From positions 1 through 31,935 of the forward strand of contig CAXKVV010001683.1 of NCBI GenBank assembly GCA_964058805.1: 31,935 nt of DNA, read 5' to 3'. A program made the position numbers and the translations under genes. This document shows, one piece after another, positions 9,990 through 21,100 of this stretch; position 1 is the stretch's first letter; each line of letters begins with the position of its first letter. The notes under the pieces are model-generated. The model did no database searches. It saw nothing but the letters and a program-made list of their open reading frames with translations, and was not told the origin of the DNA. The stretch is from Schoenoplectus triqueter. Taxonomy: Eukaryota > Streptophyta > Magnoliopsida > Poales > Cyperaceae.

Positions 9990-10990
9990 TTTTATAAACT
10001 TCGCAGTTGATCGTTGAAAACCTTCACGTTATAACAGAACCTAATACAAATTTACTTTAAAACACACTAATTTATCGGATTTAGCACATAAACCAAACTA
10101 TTATAGTATCACTAGAGGTCGATCCATAGAAAAAAAAAATTAAAACAAGCAAATAAGGCGAGTAAATATAATTCTAAATTAAAACAAGTAAATATGAAAA
10201 TTTTAGAATATGAAAAGTTTCTAGGATTTTCATGCTATAGTTGAATATGATGCTAATTTTAATTTGAGTACAATTGTTTATTTCTCATTCAATTGCAATT
10301 TGAAGATTTCTTAATTCTAATTTAGGATATATCCATTTTCATGATTCAATCCTCTATCTAATAAATTATATTTTATGACATACCCTAAACACATTAAAAT
10401 ATATAATTAGTCAAATTGTATACTTAAGCCGATGAATACCCAGATAGACACAACAACAAAATTCAAATCTTTCCCGAAGATACTAAGGCCTCTGAACGAA
10501 ATTATTTTTCTAAGTCTAAATTTGGATCAGATAATCGACATCTTTTTTTCGGTCCTTAGTCTCAAATATAGGATTTTATATATAAACTCCGAATTGGTCA
10601 GTTCCTATAAAATTTAAGTATTCTTCACTATCTAAACAAATAATTCTTTATCCAATTTCAGAAATCATACACAAGTAAAACAAAACTCATATTAAAGCAA
10701 AACAATCATTTAAATAAGAAAATCACCTTTTTGGATTAGACTTCATGTGACTTTGCTCTTGGGCCACACAAGGGGTTCTAAACTCTATATTTTTATCTTT
10801 TCTCGTCTATTTTTGTTTCAAATTGCATCCACCTTGTTTTGTTTCATCATTTCTTCAATAAATATCAAACTTTTGTACAGGTACTTGATCTTAAACATTA
10901 ATTGAATGAAATAAAAAAAATTATTAAGTTTTCTAAGTTCAATCTTATAAAATTATTAAATAAGTATATAATAATTTGACGCTTATCACA
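9990..10990 (-). repeat. Probable LTR-type interspersed repeat, degraded
   Basis: On the minus strand the segment begins TGATAAGCGTCAAATTATTA near 10990. It ends near 10110 with CTATGGATCGACCTCTAGTGAT. These two motif contexts (TGATAAG start, and the complement of CACTAGAGGTCGATCC) resemble a widespread class of plant LTR-like repeats. There is no coding capacity and no matching second LTR in the window. The class is from general recollection of plant repeats, not a search, and the boundaries are rough. Confidence 0.3.
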
Positions 10991-12745
10991 CCTAAATAAC
11001 ATTACATAACCATTAGATAAAATGAACGCGAGCCATAAAAAAACTATGGAACAGGGGAACTTTGAATTATAAATTTATAAAAATGAGAAAATAATTAGAA
11101 TTATTATTTATGTTCTTTTCAGTTTAATTTAATTTTTTTTAGCAAATATGAGGAAGAGGATAATAATCCATTGCGGGATTAAAAAATAATTTAACTTTGT
11201 CGATGAATAACCAGTTTCCAAACGATTGTCTAAATTAAACCAAATTTGATATGTACTCTATCTAATATAAAATTTAATTCTACGATATCTGATATGGATA
11301 TACGATTTAACAAGTTATCCCATAATAAAAAAAATTTAGAATGTGAATAAATTTATTTTTCTTTTCTAATTACTGTCCACAATTTCAGCTGCCAAAAGAA
11401 AATAACTATAAACCAATAGAATTGGTTGTATCTTTTTGTTTATCTAAAACGATTATCATGTTCGCATCTATCATGCATTCGATTTTACATTCGGAATAAA
11501 AATGATGTTCTGGAAGGAGAGAAGTTATTTTCAACATCAAAACGAATATATTTTATAAGAAAACTATATGGATTATGTGTAATATTTAGATCTAATGAAG
11601 AAAAATCTTAGTGACAGATATATCATTGTTTTTTTATAGAATAGTAGAAAAATGATTAAATTTTTCGTATTTAAATTTTAGTACGAAAATATACCTTAAA
11701 ACATGATATATATATATATATATATATATAAACAGAATGCATGCTAAATTTAAAAATTTGCCACCTTCAACATTAGAACAACTTAAATTTTTCACAAAAC
11801 ATTCATGAGGTCGACCACCCAAATTTATCATTTTTTTATTAGAAAGATGAGAGTCAAGCTTTTAAATTTTATAATTGTCCATAAAAATTCACAACTTCCC
11901 ACATAGAGGGTATTATTTTTTTCCACTAAACCAAAGACCGATTCTCCACCCAAAATTTCTATTTCAAATGTACATCTTACGATCATAAATTTTCTAAGGC
12001 TTTTTTCAGCTATTATTAGCATCAGTCTTGATCATTGCATAAGATTTTAAAGGACCTATAAAATATCTCACAAAAAAATATAAATTTTAAATTTATTATT
12101 TTACAAATTAACAAACTAAAAAAAATGTTTAGTAAAACAAGACCTAACATTATTTTTATTTTTATTTTTTTAAAAAAAAGAAATTTTGAAGTATGACGAC
12201 CTAGACCGCGTGCTTTAAAGCCCCGTACAATATCATATCATATCATTTACTATTAAGACTTTCCAAAAGTATAACGGGTCTATTCACCTCCCTGTAAACT
12301 TCAATTGTGGTTATAATAACTTAGTTTGAAGCTTTTTCTGTCGTCACAGTCATCAATAATTGTCAACTTAATATTATATTAATTAATGAACACGTCCCAT
12401 GATTAATATTTTGTCGTTCGGATTATGGAACCGGTACCTACTACTGTTTGTCAAAAAAGATGGTTTCAATCATCAGAATTCAATTGACAGATTGAATTTT
12501 GATCATGTCTGTCTTTGATTGGTCGAAACTGAATGATTAATATCAAACGGTTTGAAGTACTGTACCAGCAAGGGACCGGATAGCTCCTCAATTTTATTAG
12601 GAATTAGGATGAGCTTATTAATAAATTAGGGAGTAGAGGGGCATTAATTCCATGAAACATTTCTAATGTCAAAACAACATAATTTGACATGGTAAATGAG
12701 GGAACCGATGGAGAGAATTTGTTAACAAGGCTAGAGGCCATTAAT
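10991..12745. other. Intergenic AT-rich DNA with a TA microsatellite
   Basis: I found no gene. An (AT)n run of about 13 dinucleotides sits near 11706-11731. Short open frames at 11426-11611 and 11634-12022 are AT-rich and unsupported. Small ATATC repeats occur near 12229-12246. Confidence 0.5.
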
Positions 12746-13049
12746 TAGAGGTGGCAATCGGACGGGTTGGATCGGGTTCGGGTTTAGGTCAGGCGGGTCG
12801 GGTCAGTTTGACCGTTTGGAAGAAATCAGATCGGGCTGGGTCGGGTCAGGGTCGAGTCGGGTCGGGTCAATTTATATGTTATATTTTTTCAGATCTTTAA
12901 TAGATTTCGATTAGTTTGAAGGTAATTTGATTTTGGGTCGAGTTAGGTTGGGTCAGTTTGACTTTTAAAAAAAAAATTGGATCGGATCGGGTTCGGACCC
13001 GGGCAGGTCAGGCGGGTTTCTCAAATCGGGTCGGGTTCTGCCACCTCTA
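12746..13049. mobile_element. MITE with TAGAGGTGGCA termini and GGGTCGGGT repeats
   Basis: The left end is TAGAGGTGGCAATCGG and the right end is TGCCACCTCTA, an 11-bp perfect terminal inverted repeat (TAGAGGTGGCA). Both subterminal zones carry GGGTCGGGT, GGTCAGGCGGGT and TCGGATCGGGTTCGG variants, while the centre is AT-rich. Flanking CCATTAAT (left) and CGCATTAA (right) are similar but offset, so an eroded 8-bp duplication is possible. It is the same family as the element at 7972. It is non-coding. Confidence 0.7.
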
Positions 13050-13101
13050 CGCATTAATGCTTCAAATTGCATTTGATGTTCAAAGCCATTGAAATTTTAT
13101 T

Positions 13102-13467
13102 GGGTTAATATTCTGATAGTTCACTGAATTTTGATGTTTATTCATATTTAATTACTGAACTTTCATTTATTCATTTTTAGTCTTTAATATTTATCCATAT
13201 TTGATCACTCCCATTAGTATTTTCATTCAAAAATATTTGAAATGAAATTATATTTGTTGTCAAAACTAATTGAAATGAAAAATAGATAAATGAAATAAAA
13301 TTATGCTTATTTTTTCATTAGTTTTTTAATTATTTTTATGAAAAAATTAATAAAAATAATCAAATATGAATAAACATTAAAGTTCAGTGACTAAAAAAAT
13401 AAATAAAAACTTAATGATAAAATATATATAAATATCAAAATTCAGTGATCTGTCAAAAGATTAACCT
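13102..13467. mobile_element. Foldback MITE, family B (CACTGAACTTT motif)
   Basis: The left arm starts GGGTTAATATTCTGATAGTTCACTG and continues with TTGATGTTTATTCATATTTAATTACTGAACTTTCATTTATTC-like motifs. The right arm, ending GTCAAAAGATTAACCTC, is its complement (CACTGAATTTTGATATTTAT, then CACTGAACTTTAATGTTTATTC) over about 150 bp. The centre is AT-rich. It carries no open frame. Confidence 0.65.
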
Positions 13468-14708
13468 CGCTCAATTCACTCTCAAACTTTCAGGCCTGAA
13501 ATTGCAAAAGCTTTCAAACTCAACAAATATGTCAATAATTGGGCCTATTCTAGGCCTGTTTTAACATTTGATGTGCTTTGAAGGAATCCTGGCCTATGAC
13601 ATAAACTATTCGGTGTTCAATCCTATTCTGGTATATAGCCCATTTCACAAATGACAATTTAAGGAGTGCATCAAATCTTCGTATAGCCTACAGCCTAAGT
13701 TGTTTTAATTGGACAATTTGGAGTTCATAGTTAATAAGGTCGTAAATATGTTGAATGCTAACGAGTGTGATGAGACGACAAAACAAAATTGAACCATTAA
13801 CACAAAAAATGAAATGGAAAGGGTGTCAATGTACTGTCCCCATGAATAAGAATAACCAGATTTTGAAGATTAAGTCATTTGAAATTAATCTTCACTTTTC
13901 AGTGAGCGTGACTTTGCAACTAATCTTTATATGTTATGATTCCTTTTTGACAAAATAAAACAAAGGAGAAATATACCAAATTGAAATGATTTAGAAAACA
14001 GCAACCACATTTTGCTGTTGATTTGCTTTTGTGCTGTTAACTGTTTGTTTTTCGTTTTTCTTTTATATTTTGGGTGTGATTTCGAAACGAGGATCTTGTT
14101 TCGGTGCCTATGGCCTCTTATATCCTTGTTCCTTGATCAACATGTACTTGATTGTGATTGCATTTGTATGCCTGCATGTTTTCTGTTTTGTTCGTGCGAA
14201 AACTAGTAACTACAGAAACCAAAATACTGGCAAAGTGGCAATACTGATAAACTAATAGATCTTTTTAATTCCTATTGTTTTCGGGCGATGTAAATACTAC
14301 ATTCTTCAATAATAAATCATCTTGAAGAACTGTCTTATTTCCTATGGTTTATCTAATTTGTTTATTTACGTCTGGCTTCTGTAGCATCGATCATATTCAT
14401 ACATAATAAATCATCTTGAAGAACTGTCTTATTGGCTGAATTTAAAGGGTCTTGCGACTTGGCCTCTTGGGCAACTTTAGACAAGTTCAGCATCGTCTGT
14501 CAGTGCCAGTTGGACCAGAAAATGCTGCAGTTTCCCTTCTCTTTCCAGTCGCTGGCGCCCCATTAAATTTTTTAATTGACTAGCCAATAGGCAGTCTTAA
14601 CTCTTAACCAGACATGCATCAGCTTGGAATTTATGAAGCACCTTCAATTCTTCGTGGGCAAAAATACAGAATACTATACATCTTTTTCAAATCCCTCGCC
14701 CAGATAAC
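13468..14708. other. Intergenic DNA with a 31-bp direct repeat
   Basis: No gene is supported. A 31-bp sequence starting ATAATAAATCATCTTGAAGA is present exactly at 14309-14339 and again at 14403-14433. The overlapping open frames at 14012-14255 are in different phases of a T-rich stretch and look fortuitous. Confidence 0.5.
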
Positions 14709-15470
14709 TAGGGTGTACTAATCGGTGACTCATTATCATATATATATTTTATTTTTACTCATTAAAATTAGATTTTTCAAACCTTATCATTACCCATTAA
14801 AATAAATATATAATAAAATAGTAATAAATGCTAATAAATAATATTAATATATTAATAAATTAATTAATTTATCACCATTTATAAAAAATATCTAAACTCA
14901 TTCGTTTTATACAAATGCTTCTCAATTTTATTAATATGAAATTAAAATATAACTATGCGCTTAATTCTAATTTGTGTCAATTCAAAATAAACAAATACAA
15001 GCATTTCTGTATCAAACTTTTTTAACTTGAAAATAAAATATATTAAAAGTAAAAATAATATCTTATCTAGAAAGAATCTTACACTATCTCATCATATCAT
15101 TTTACGTACTCTACTAAATATTATTCAAACATTATAATTTATCAGATAGTGAAATCTAAGGAAGATAATAATTATAATTCGTATTTGATATATAACAATT
15201 AACTCACAGAACTCGGGGTAACTAACATAGAAACAAATATTATAGGAGATAATTATATTAAAAATAATATGAATTATTTTTCTAATAATTTATTCTATAA
15301 AATAAACATATACGAAATAATTTTTACTCATACTCTTACTCATCTATTTAATGAAAAATTCTTATCCATATCTATATCAAATAAGTTAATGAATTTTTTT
15401 ATCCATATTTATCTTATTGAATATAGTACGAATTGAGTAAATAAACTAAAAACTATCATTGACACCCCTA
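14709..15470. mobile_element. hAT-like non-autonomous element with 8-bp target duplication
   Basis: The left end is TAGGGTGTACTAATCGGTGA and the right end, on the opposite strand, is TAGGGGTGTCAATGATAG. It is flanked by CAGATAAC (14701-14708) and CACATAAC (15471-15478), seven of eight identical. The 762-bp interior is very AT-rich with ACTCATTA/TACCCATTAAAAT motifs and no coding frame. Confidence 0.65.
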
Positions 15471-15478
15471 CACATAAC

Positions 15479-16160
15479 CATATGCTAGACATATAGTTTT
15501 TCTTTATCCATTACCTTTTTTTTCCTCCATTGTCGAGCTTCCATGATTTCCTTTTTCCTTTGTAATCTAAGTAGTAATTTAAATGGTATGTTTTTAACTT
15601 AATAGATATGATGAGATTTTTTGTATCCCAAAGTTTTTTTATGGGTTTAATATCTGAGAAAGAATCCCTTGAGAAAGAGTCACTTGTGACATTTAAAATC
15701 CGATGATCTAGACTTTCATATTTGAAAACTAGAGGAAATAGAAAGGGTTTATAAGAGAGGGAGAGAAATGAAGGGAAAGAAATGGAAAAAAAAAAGAATA
15801 AGTTTGTACATTATCAGATTTATTTGATAATTATATTTTTATTCAAATGGAAAAAACACTTTAAAAACCTAAAAAAATGATGTTTCGTATAAAGATATAA
15901 ATTCTTCCCACAGTTATTAATCAAAATTTCGTACAATTGAAATATCAATAAACTTTCAAATTATTTGACGGTGAAGGTCATTTTGTTTTCTTTTCTTGCT
16001 TTCAGTTTCCTTCATGCATTAATGCATAGAAAAATGGAGGATATACCGGAGGAAGTGGTGGGGGGATATACAATAATTTTCATAGGCAGTTAAAATGTAG
16101 ATATACTTACAGAAAATTAAACACTAATTTAAAATTTACTTCACTAAATCAGCATATTCA
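15479..16160. other. Intergenic AT-rich DNA
   Basis: I see nothing coding. This lies immediately upstream of the LINE relic, but no reverse-transcriptase motif is readable in it. Confidence 0.5.
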
Positions 16161-16166
16161 TTCCTC

Positions 16167-16394
16167 ATGACTGTACTACATATAGTAACACATATCAGCA
16201 ACATCTGGAGCATAAAAGATCCCCAGGTAGTACAAATTTTCACATGGCTTATGTTGCATAATAAGATCTTGACAATTGACAATCTGATCAAGCGAGGGTG
16301 GACAATACTGAATATTTGTTATATGTGTAGAAACAATGAGGAGACGGTACAACATACTTTCATTGAATGCCCCACTGTAGTTCAACTGAGATGA
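16167..16394 (+). pseudogene. LINE reverse-transcriptase zinc-binding (zf-RVT) relic
   Basis: The frame encodes IWSIKDPQVVQIFTWLML, then LTIDNLIKRGW, then CYMCRNNEETVQHTFIECP. This is the order and spacing of the plant zf-RVT domain at the C-terminus of non-LTR retrotransposon reverse transcriptases: tryptophan-rich start, FxWL, an R-L-R-G element, CxxC, then H-x4-C. The rest of the LINE (endonuclease, reverse-transcriptase core) is absent, so this is a 5'-truncated fragment or an older captured exon. It ends at a stop 60 bp before a foldback element. Confidence 0.7.
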
Positions 16395-16453
16395 TACATT
16401 AGAGATGCGCTCCTTGATGACACAACAGACACACACACATATATATATAGAGT

Positions 16454-16856
16454 GGAGATACCGTGAGCTTAAGCTCACGGAGCCCTTCCGTGAACTTAAC
16501 TCAAAAAATATATTAAATCATCTCAAAATTTTAATTTATCATTCTCATTAAATTCTTTATATAAAAATCTTGTGGGATACAAAAATTTAGAGTGTTTTGA
16601 GCTTTTTAAGTCACCATTTTTAATTTTTTAAAAAGATGTTCAAGTATTGAATATATTATTATTATTTTTAGAGTTGATTTTCAAAAATTAAAAACCACAA
16701 CTTAAAAAGCTCAAAACGCTCCAAATTTTTGCATCCCATGAGATTTTCATATAAAGAATTTAATGAGGATGATAAATTAAAATTTCGAAATGATTTAATA
16801 TGTTTTTTGAGTTGAGCTCACGGAAGGGCTCCGTGAGCTTAAGCTCACGGTATCTC

Positions 16857-16857
<1 letters not shown>
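16454..16857. mobile_element. Foldback element with internally palindromic termini
   Basis: The ends are GGAGATACCGTGAGC and its complement, and the arms (about 160 bp each) pair closely up to an AT-rich spacer around 16625-16685. Within each terminus lies the perfect 20-nt palindrome CCGTGAGCTTAAGCTCACGG (16461-16480 and 16831-16850), followed inward by AGCCCTTCCGTGA and its complement. It sits inside a TA/TC microsatellite (ATATATATAG on the left, TCTCTCTCTATATATA on the right), so a TA-type target is possible but cannot be distinguished from the microsatellite. It is non-coding. Confidence 0.8.
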
Positions 16858-16887
<30 letters not shown>

Positions 16888-16905
16888 GAAAGAAAGAGAG
16901 AGGGG
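16858..16905. repeat. TC/TA microsatellite
   Basis: A (TC)n run followed by (TA)n and an AGAAAGAG stretch separates two foldback elements. A shorter matching AC/AT run lies on the other side of the first element at 16430-16450. Confidence 0.8.
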
Positions 16906-16907
16906 AT

Positions 16908-17302
16908 ACATTACGGTATTTTGCAAAATAAAAAACTAAGTTTGCTTTAGTAAAAAATATTAATCACTCAAGTGGTCAATCTAAGTTGCTTAATAAATAT
17001 TTCATGTTGAAATTTTATGGGATATTAAATTTCATAATTTTTTGAGATCTTTAGTTATTTTTAAATTATTTTCAAAATTAGTCTTGTTTAACATAAGGAA
17101 ATGATTTATTTCAGGCTATTTTTAAAAATAATTTAAAAAATAATTAGAAAGCTCAAAAAATTATGAAATTTAATATCACATAGAATTTTAACATGAAAAA
17201 AATTTATTGAGCAACTTAAATTAACTATTTAAACGTTCGAGATATGAAATCTCATGTCAAAATAACAATGAGTTTTTGTTTTGCAAATCACCATAATAAT
17301 GT
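16908..17302. mobile_element. Foldback MITE, family C copy 1
   Basis: The left end is ACATTACGGTATTTTGCAAAA and the right end, on the opposite strand, is ACATTATTATGGTGATTTGC. Arms of about 180 bp share ordered motifs: TCAATCTAAGTTGCT, TCATGTTGAAATTTTATGGG, ATATTAAATTTCATAATTTT and TTGAG. The right arm carries the matching complements with moderate divergence. It has no open frame. Confidence 0.7.
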
Positions 17303-17948
17303 TACTACTATCCAGACATCACAACAAGATACTGAGAAAACTTGAACTAATAACATGCTTTGTTTGCTTTGTTATTTGGAAGAAAAGATGCAAAAGAATC
17401 TTTACAGAGCGAGAGAAATTAACATTGAATTAACCAGAGAGATGCTTAGCGAAGAAAACAATTGGTTCAGTCATATCAGGAATATTGTAATTTCTTTTCT
17501 TTTCTTTACTTTTTATTTTATATTTTATGTCGGACTTTCTGTACAAATTGATCGCAAATCAATGAAATTTGAGGATTCAGTTCCTCATCTTTTTTTCTCA
17601 AAAAAAAAATACTTCAGATAATTGTTGCAGATGATTCCTTGTAATAAAATGTGTACACTTTCATTGTATATATATATTCTTGAAAGAATCAAACGTTTTT
17701 TTATTTGTTAGATCATCGCTGTCAGATGTAATCTCACAACTAAACACTATTTAGCTTTCAATCAATAGTTAATAGAATATAAAATCAAAACATGAAAATA
17801 GTATTTGAAAAATGTTACATAATAATATAATTTAATCCATTGAATGAGATGGACCCCATAACTTGATTACCATTTATTTATTAACTAAAAGCTAAATAAT
17901 TTTCAGTCACAATATCAAAGCTAACAGTGTGTGTATCTATATATAGAT
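17303..17948. other. Intergenic DNA
   Basis: A plus-strand 88-residue open frame at 17355-17621 is present but is AT-driven, has no recognised motif, and I do not call it a gene. Confidence 0.4.
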
Positions 17949-18180
17949 GCATTATGATGTTTTACAAAGCAAAAAAAATATTATTATTTTTTCATCAAAT
18001 TTTATATCTCAATGGTTCAAATAGTCAATCTAAGTTGCTCAATAATTGTTTATATCAAAGTCTTGTGAGATATTAAATTTCATAATTTTTTTTAAGCTTT
18101 CTAGCTTTTTTAAAAAAATTGAGAAATTTTTTTAATTTTTTTTAAAATAACCTTATTTAAGATAAGAAAATGGTCATTTT
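17949..18180 (+). repeat. Single arm of foldback family C
   Basis: The sequence starts GCATTATGATGTTTTACAAAGC. It then repeats the family-C order: AGTCAATCTAAGTTGCTC, then CTTGTGAGATATTAAATTTC, then AGCTTTCTAG. No complementary right arm follows, so this is a solo or truncated copy of the 16908-17302 family. Confidence 0.55.
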
Positions 18181-21100
18181 CATCTGATGACTAACGACTA
18201 AAAACATTCGTTGACGTGACTTATTTTAGAAGCCTTGATTTTAATCTTAACATTTTTTTCATTTTATGTAATACTTGTCTCAGATTACTTGTAACTTAAC
18301 TATGGCACATATATAGACTTACCTTTTGTTTCTTCTTTTTTCTTCTCTTTTCGAGAGAAATGCATGGACCCGACCTGTTTCGTCAGAGGCGTTACTTAAC
18401 AACACTAACAGCTTGAACTTTCCACAAAGATATTCTTTTGATCTCCAAAAAGGAAAGTTGCAAGAGATGCACATGGCATAAGGATTGGGAGATACATTTT
18501 GTCAGGTTCCCAAAAGAAGAAAATGAAAAAGGAAAATAAATAAACAATTCTTTGTCCAAGTAATTACCCAATAATTGCTGTATACAAATTGTACGGATAA
18601 TATATTTCTGGCGGCAGGATGCAATGAAAAAGCTAACTCAAAAAAAAAAATTTACACCAAAGAAATCATATAATTGGAAAAGCACTGTCATTGCGCTTTC
18701 AAAGTGTTCAGGTAGAGAATAATATTTACTTAAAAATAAATAAATTGAAGAAGAACATGGGAAGTGATCGAAGACAAAAGTTGTGGAACATGATAACTGA
18801 TAAACACCAAAAAGTACTTTTGAGATCATAAAACCCAAGCCCAGGCTGTACACTAATTTACATTCATGTACCTGAGTGGCAAGCATCCAAGTTTCCAACC
18901 TTGCAATTCATGCAAATTGCTGAATGCCAGACAGCAAGTTCAAATCTTGGCTGTGTTTCTTGTAAAACTGTAAAATCACATTAATTCCCTAATTTTTAAT
19001 TAGTCAAATTTCTCAGGTCTTCTTTATAAAACGACAAAAAGTAAAGAAAGCTATATATTCTCTCGACAACACCATAAATGCAAAAACAAATCTCCGATGG
19101 AACATTTTTTAGCTCATTTGAACTTGAGGATTCAAATTCACAAATACAAACAGAACCATCTACAACCGGGTCCATTACCATGAATACCTTTCAAGTAGTT
19201 GCAAACATGAATACGGCATTTCTTGCTATCTCACTTGATCAATAAAAAAACAATTTCATCACAATCTATATGTTTTGCAATATGTTATCCATCCTTTCAT
19301 GTTTGTCCTTTCTTTTTAATTCGTTTCAACAAAAACAAACCAACCAAATCTGATCTCTTTCTTAGTCCAATTTTTATGTGCCTACACGGGATAATTTTAG
19401 ACAAGGTCAACTAATAAACCAATATTAGAGAGATTACATAGCACCTATCCATCGATCATGGTAATTGGTAGAATAGCTCTGCTTTAATCCCTACGGAATA
19501 TCACATTTCAAGTATATAAATTTACTTACATGATTTAATTTATTTTAGCATTTGATCAGATTTAAATTTTTTTCAAATCTTTCTAATTAACTTTTAGATA
19601 GTACAAATAGTTAAGAGCATAATATGATTTCACTTTGTATCTGTTGCTGTTCAATGTTCGTCCCCATCAGCAAAATCTTATGTTCTTGCCTTGTTATGAA
19701 TTATGAATCATTTATTGCATCCTCTTATCTTTTTTCTTCTGAGACTATTCTTGCTCTGTACTTCCTTGGATCATTATTGCAGACATTTCTTTTCCTTCAG
19801 TGTATACATAGAGACCAACAGAAATAGTATGCATTCTGGGTCGGTTTTTTCTATGTTATTTTCACAATCGAGCTGCTTCTCTACCAAGTTACTATTGGCC
19901 AATCACACAGAGATTTTATTCCTGTTAACGGTGCACTAATATATGGAGATTGTTGTCGTCTTCATCCGAAAGCAGCGTTTAATGTCCGTTCTTGTCTCCA
20001 ATGCTTGAGGTAATCAGTACAAGAATCTCGATGTCTCTATCTTCATAAGCATTGCATCTTGCAATCAATCTGTGCTATATATATGTCAAAAATTACTTTT
20101 ACTATTAATTGTATATCTAATTCTCATTTTTCATTTTGAACTCTCGATGTTTTTTTATGAGGCATGTTTTGTATGATCTAGGAAGAAACAATTAAACTCG
20201 TAACGCGCAAGTGCATTAATCTTTTATTTATCCTAAAAAAAAGAAGCTGATGTGCTTTCCTCTTGCCTATTTACTAGCTACAAATATCCTTCTTGCATCA
20301 TGTCTGATATTCATTTAAGATTTTAGTTTTATGTCTTGGGTGTTATAAGATAAATACTGATCTCTCTCCATCTCGAAAGTAACTTTTTGTCCTTGTGTTC
20401 ATTTTACAGTAATACAAAAATGTCTGCGTCTCCGGTCTCCATACCTGTGAGAACTACGTAAATTAATTTGATGATGAAGTCTTTCATATTACAGAATTGC
20501 ATTTAGTTGTTGATTTCTTTTTATTTGTTCCTAAGTTTATATGTCAATTCTCCCATTCTACAAATTTTCTTCATTCAGTTTTCTGTGCATATGGGCTGAA
20601 CATCATGTACATATAAATACAACAATATGCATGCAACACATACAAAGTGTCTCTACATAATATAAGTGTCGTTAAAAATTATGTAGTTACATACATAACC
20701 ATATTTTTCAGTTATTCAGGAGAGGATGCAATTCTCTCATCTTACTTCATTCCTTCTTAATTTGTCTTTTAGGCGCGCGTTGGTACACTGAGGGTGATTA
20801 ACCGAAACTTGCATTGATTAATTTTATCTGCTTTCTTCTTTTGTTTTTTTTTCTCCCGCTTTAAAATTTGTGAATAATTTCCTAATATGGACCGGAATGA
20901 AAGCATATATGGATATATGCAAATTAGAATGAATACGTGAATGTGAATTTTCATGTTCTGATAGCATATTCATATTTTGAGCTGAGCTCGATGGAGACTG
21001 GACTGTAGGCTTAACTTACAACTATGATTAGACTCCTCTCAAATTGTAGAAAACACCAAGCTCGACTTGAAAAACTGAATTCAAATCGAAGTGTCCAAAT

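Noticed and set aside
14440..14570. Minus-strand phrase LSKVAQEAKSQDPLNSANKT suggesting a coding relic
   Set aside because: It is short, lacks flanking exons and I could not tie it to a family.
17355..17621. 88-residue frame with a possible membrane helix
   Set aside because: The helix comes from a TTTTCTTT tract, there is no recognised motif, and it lies between foldback elements.
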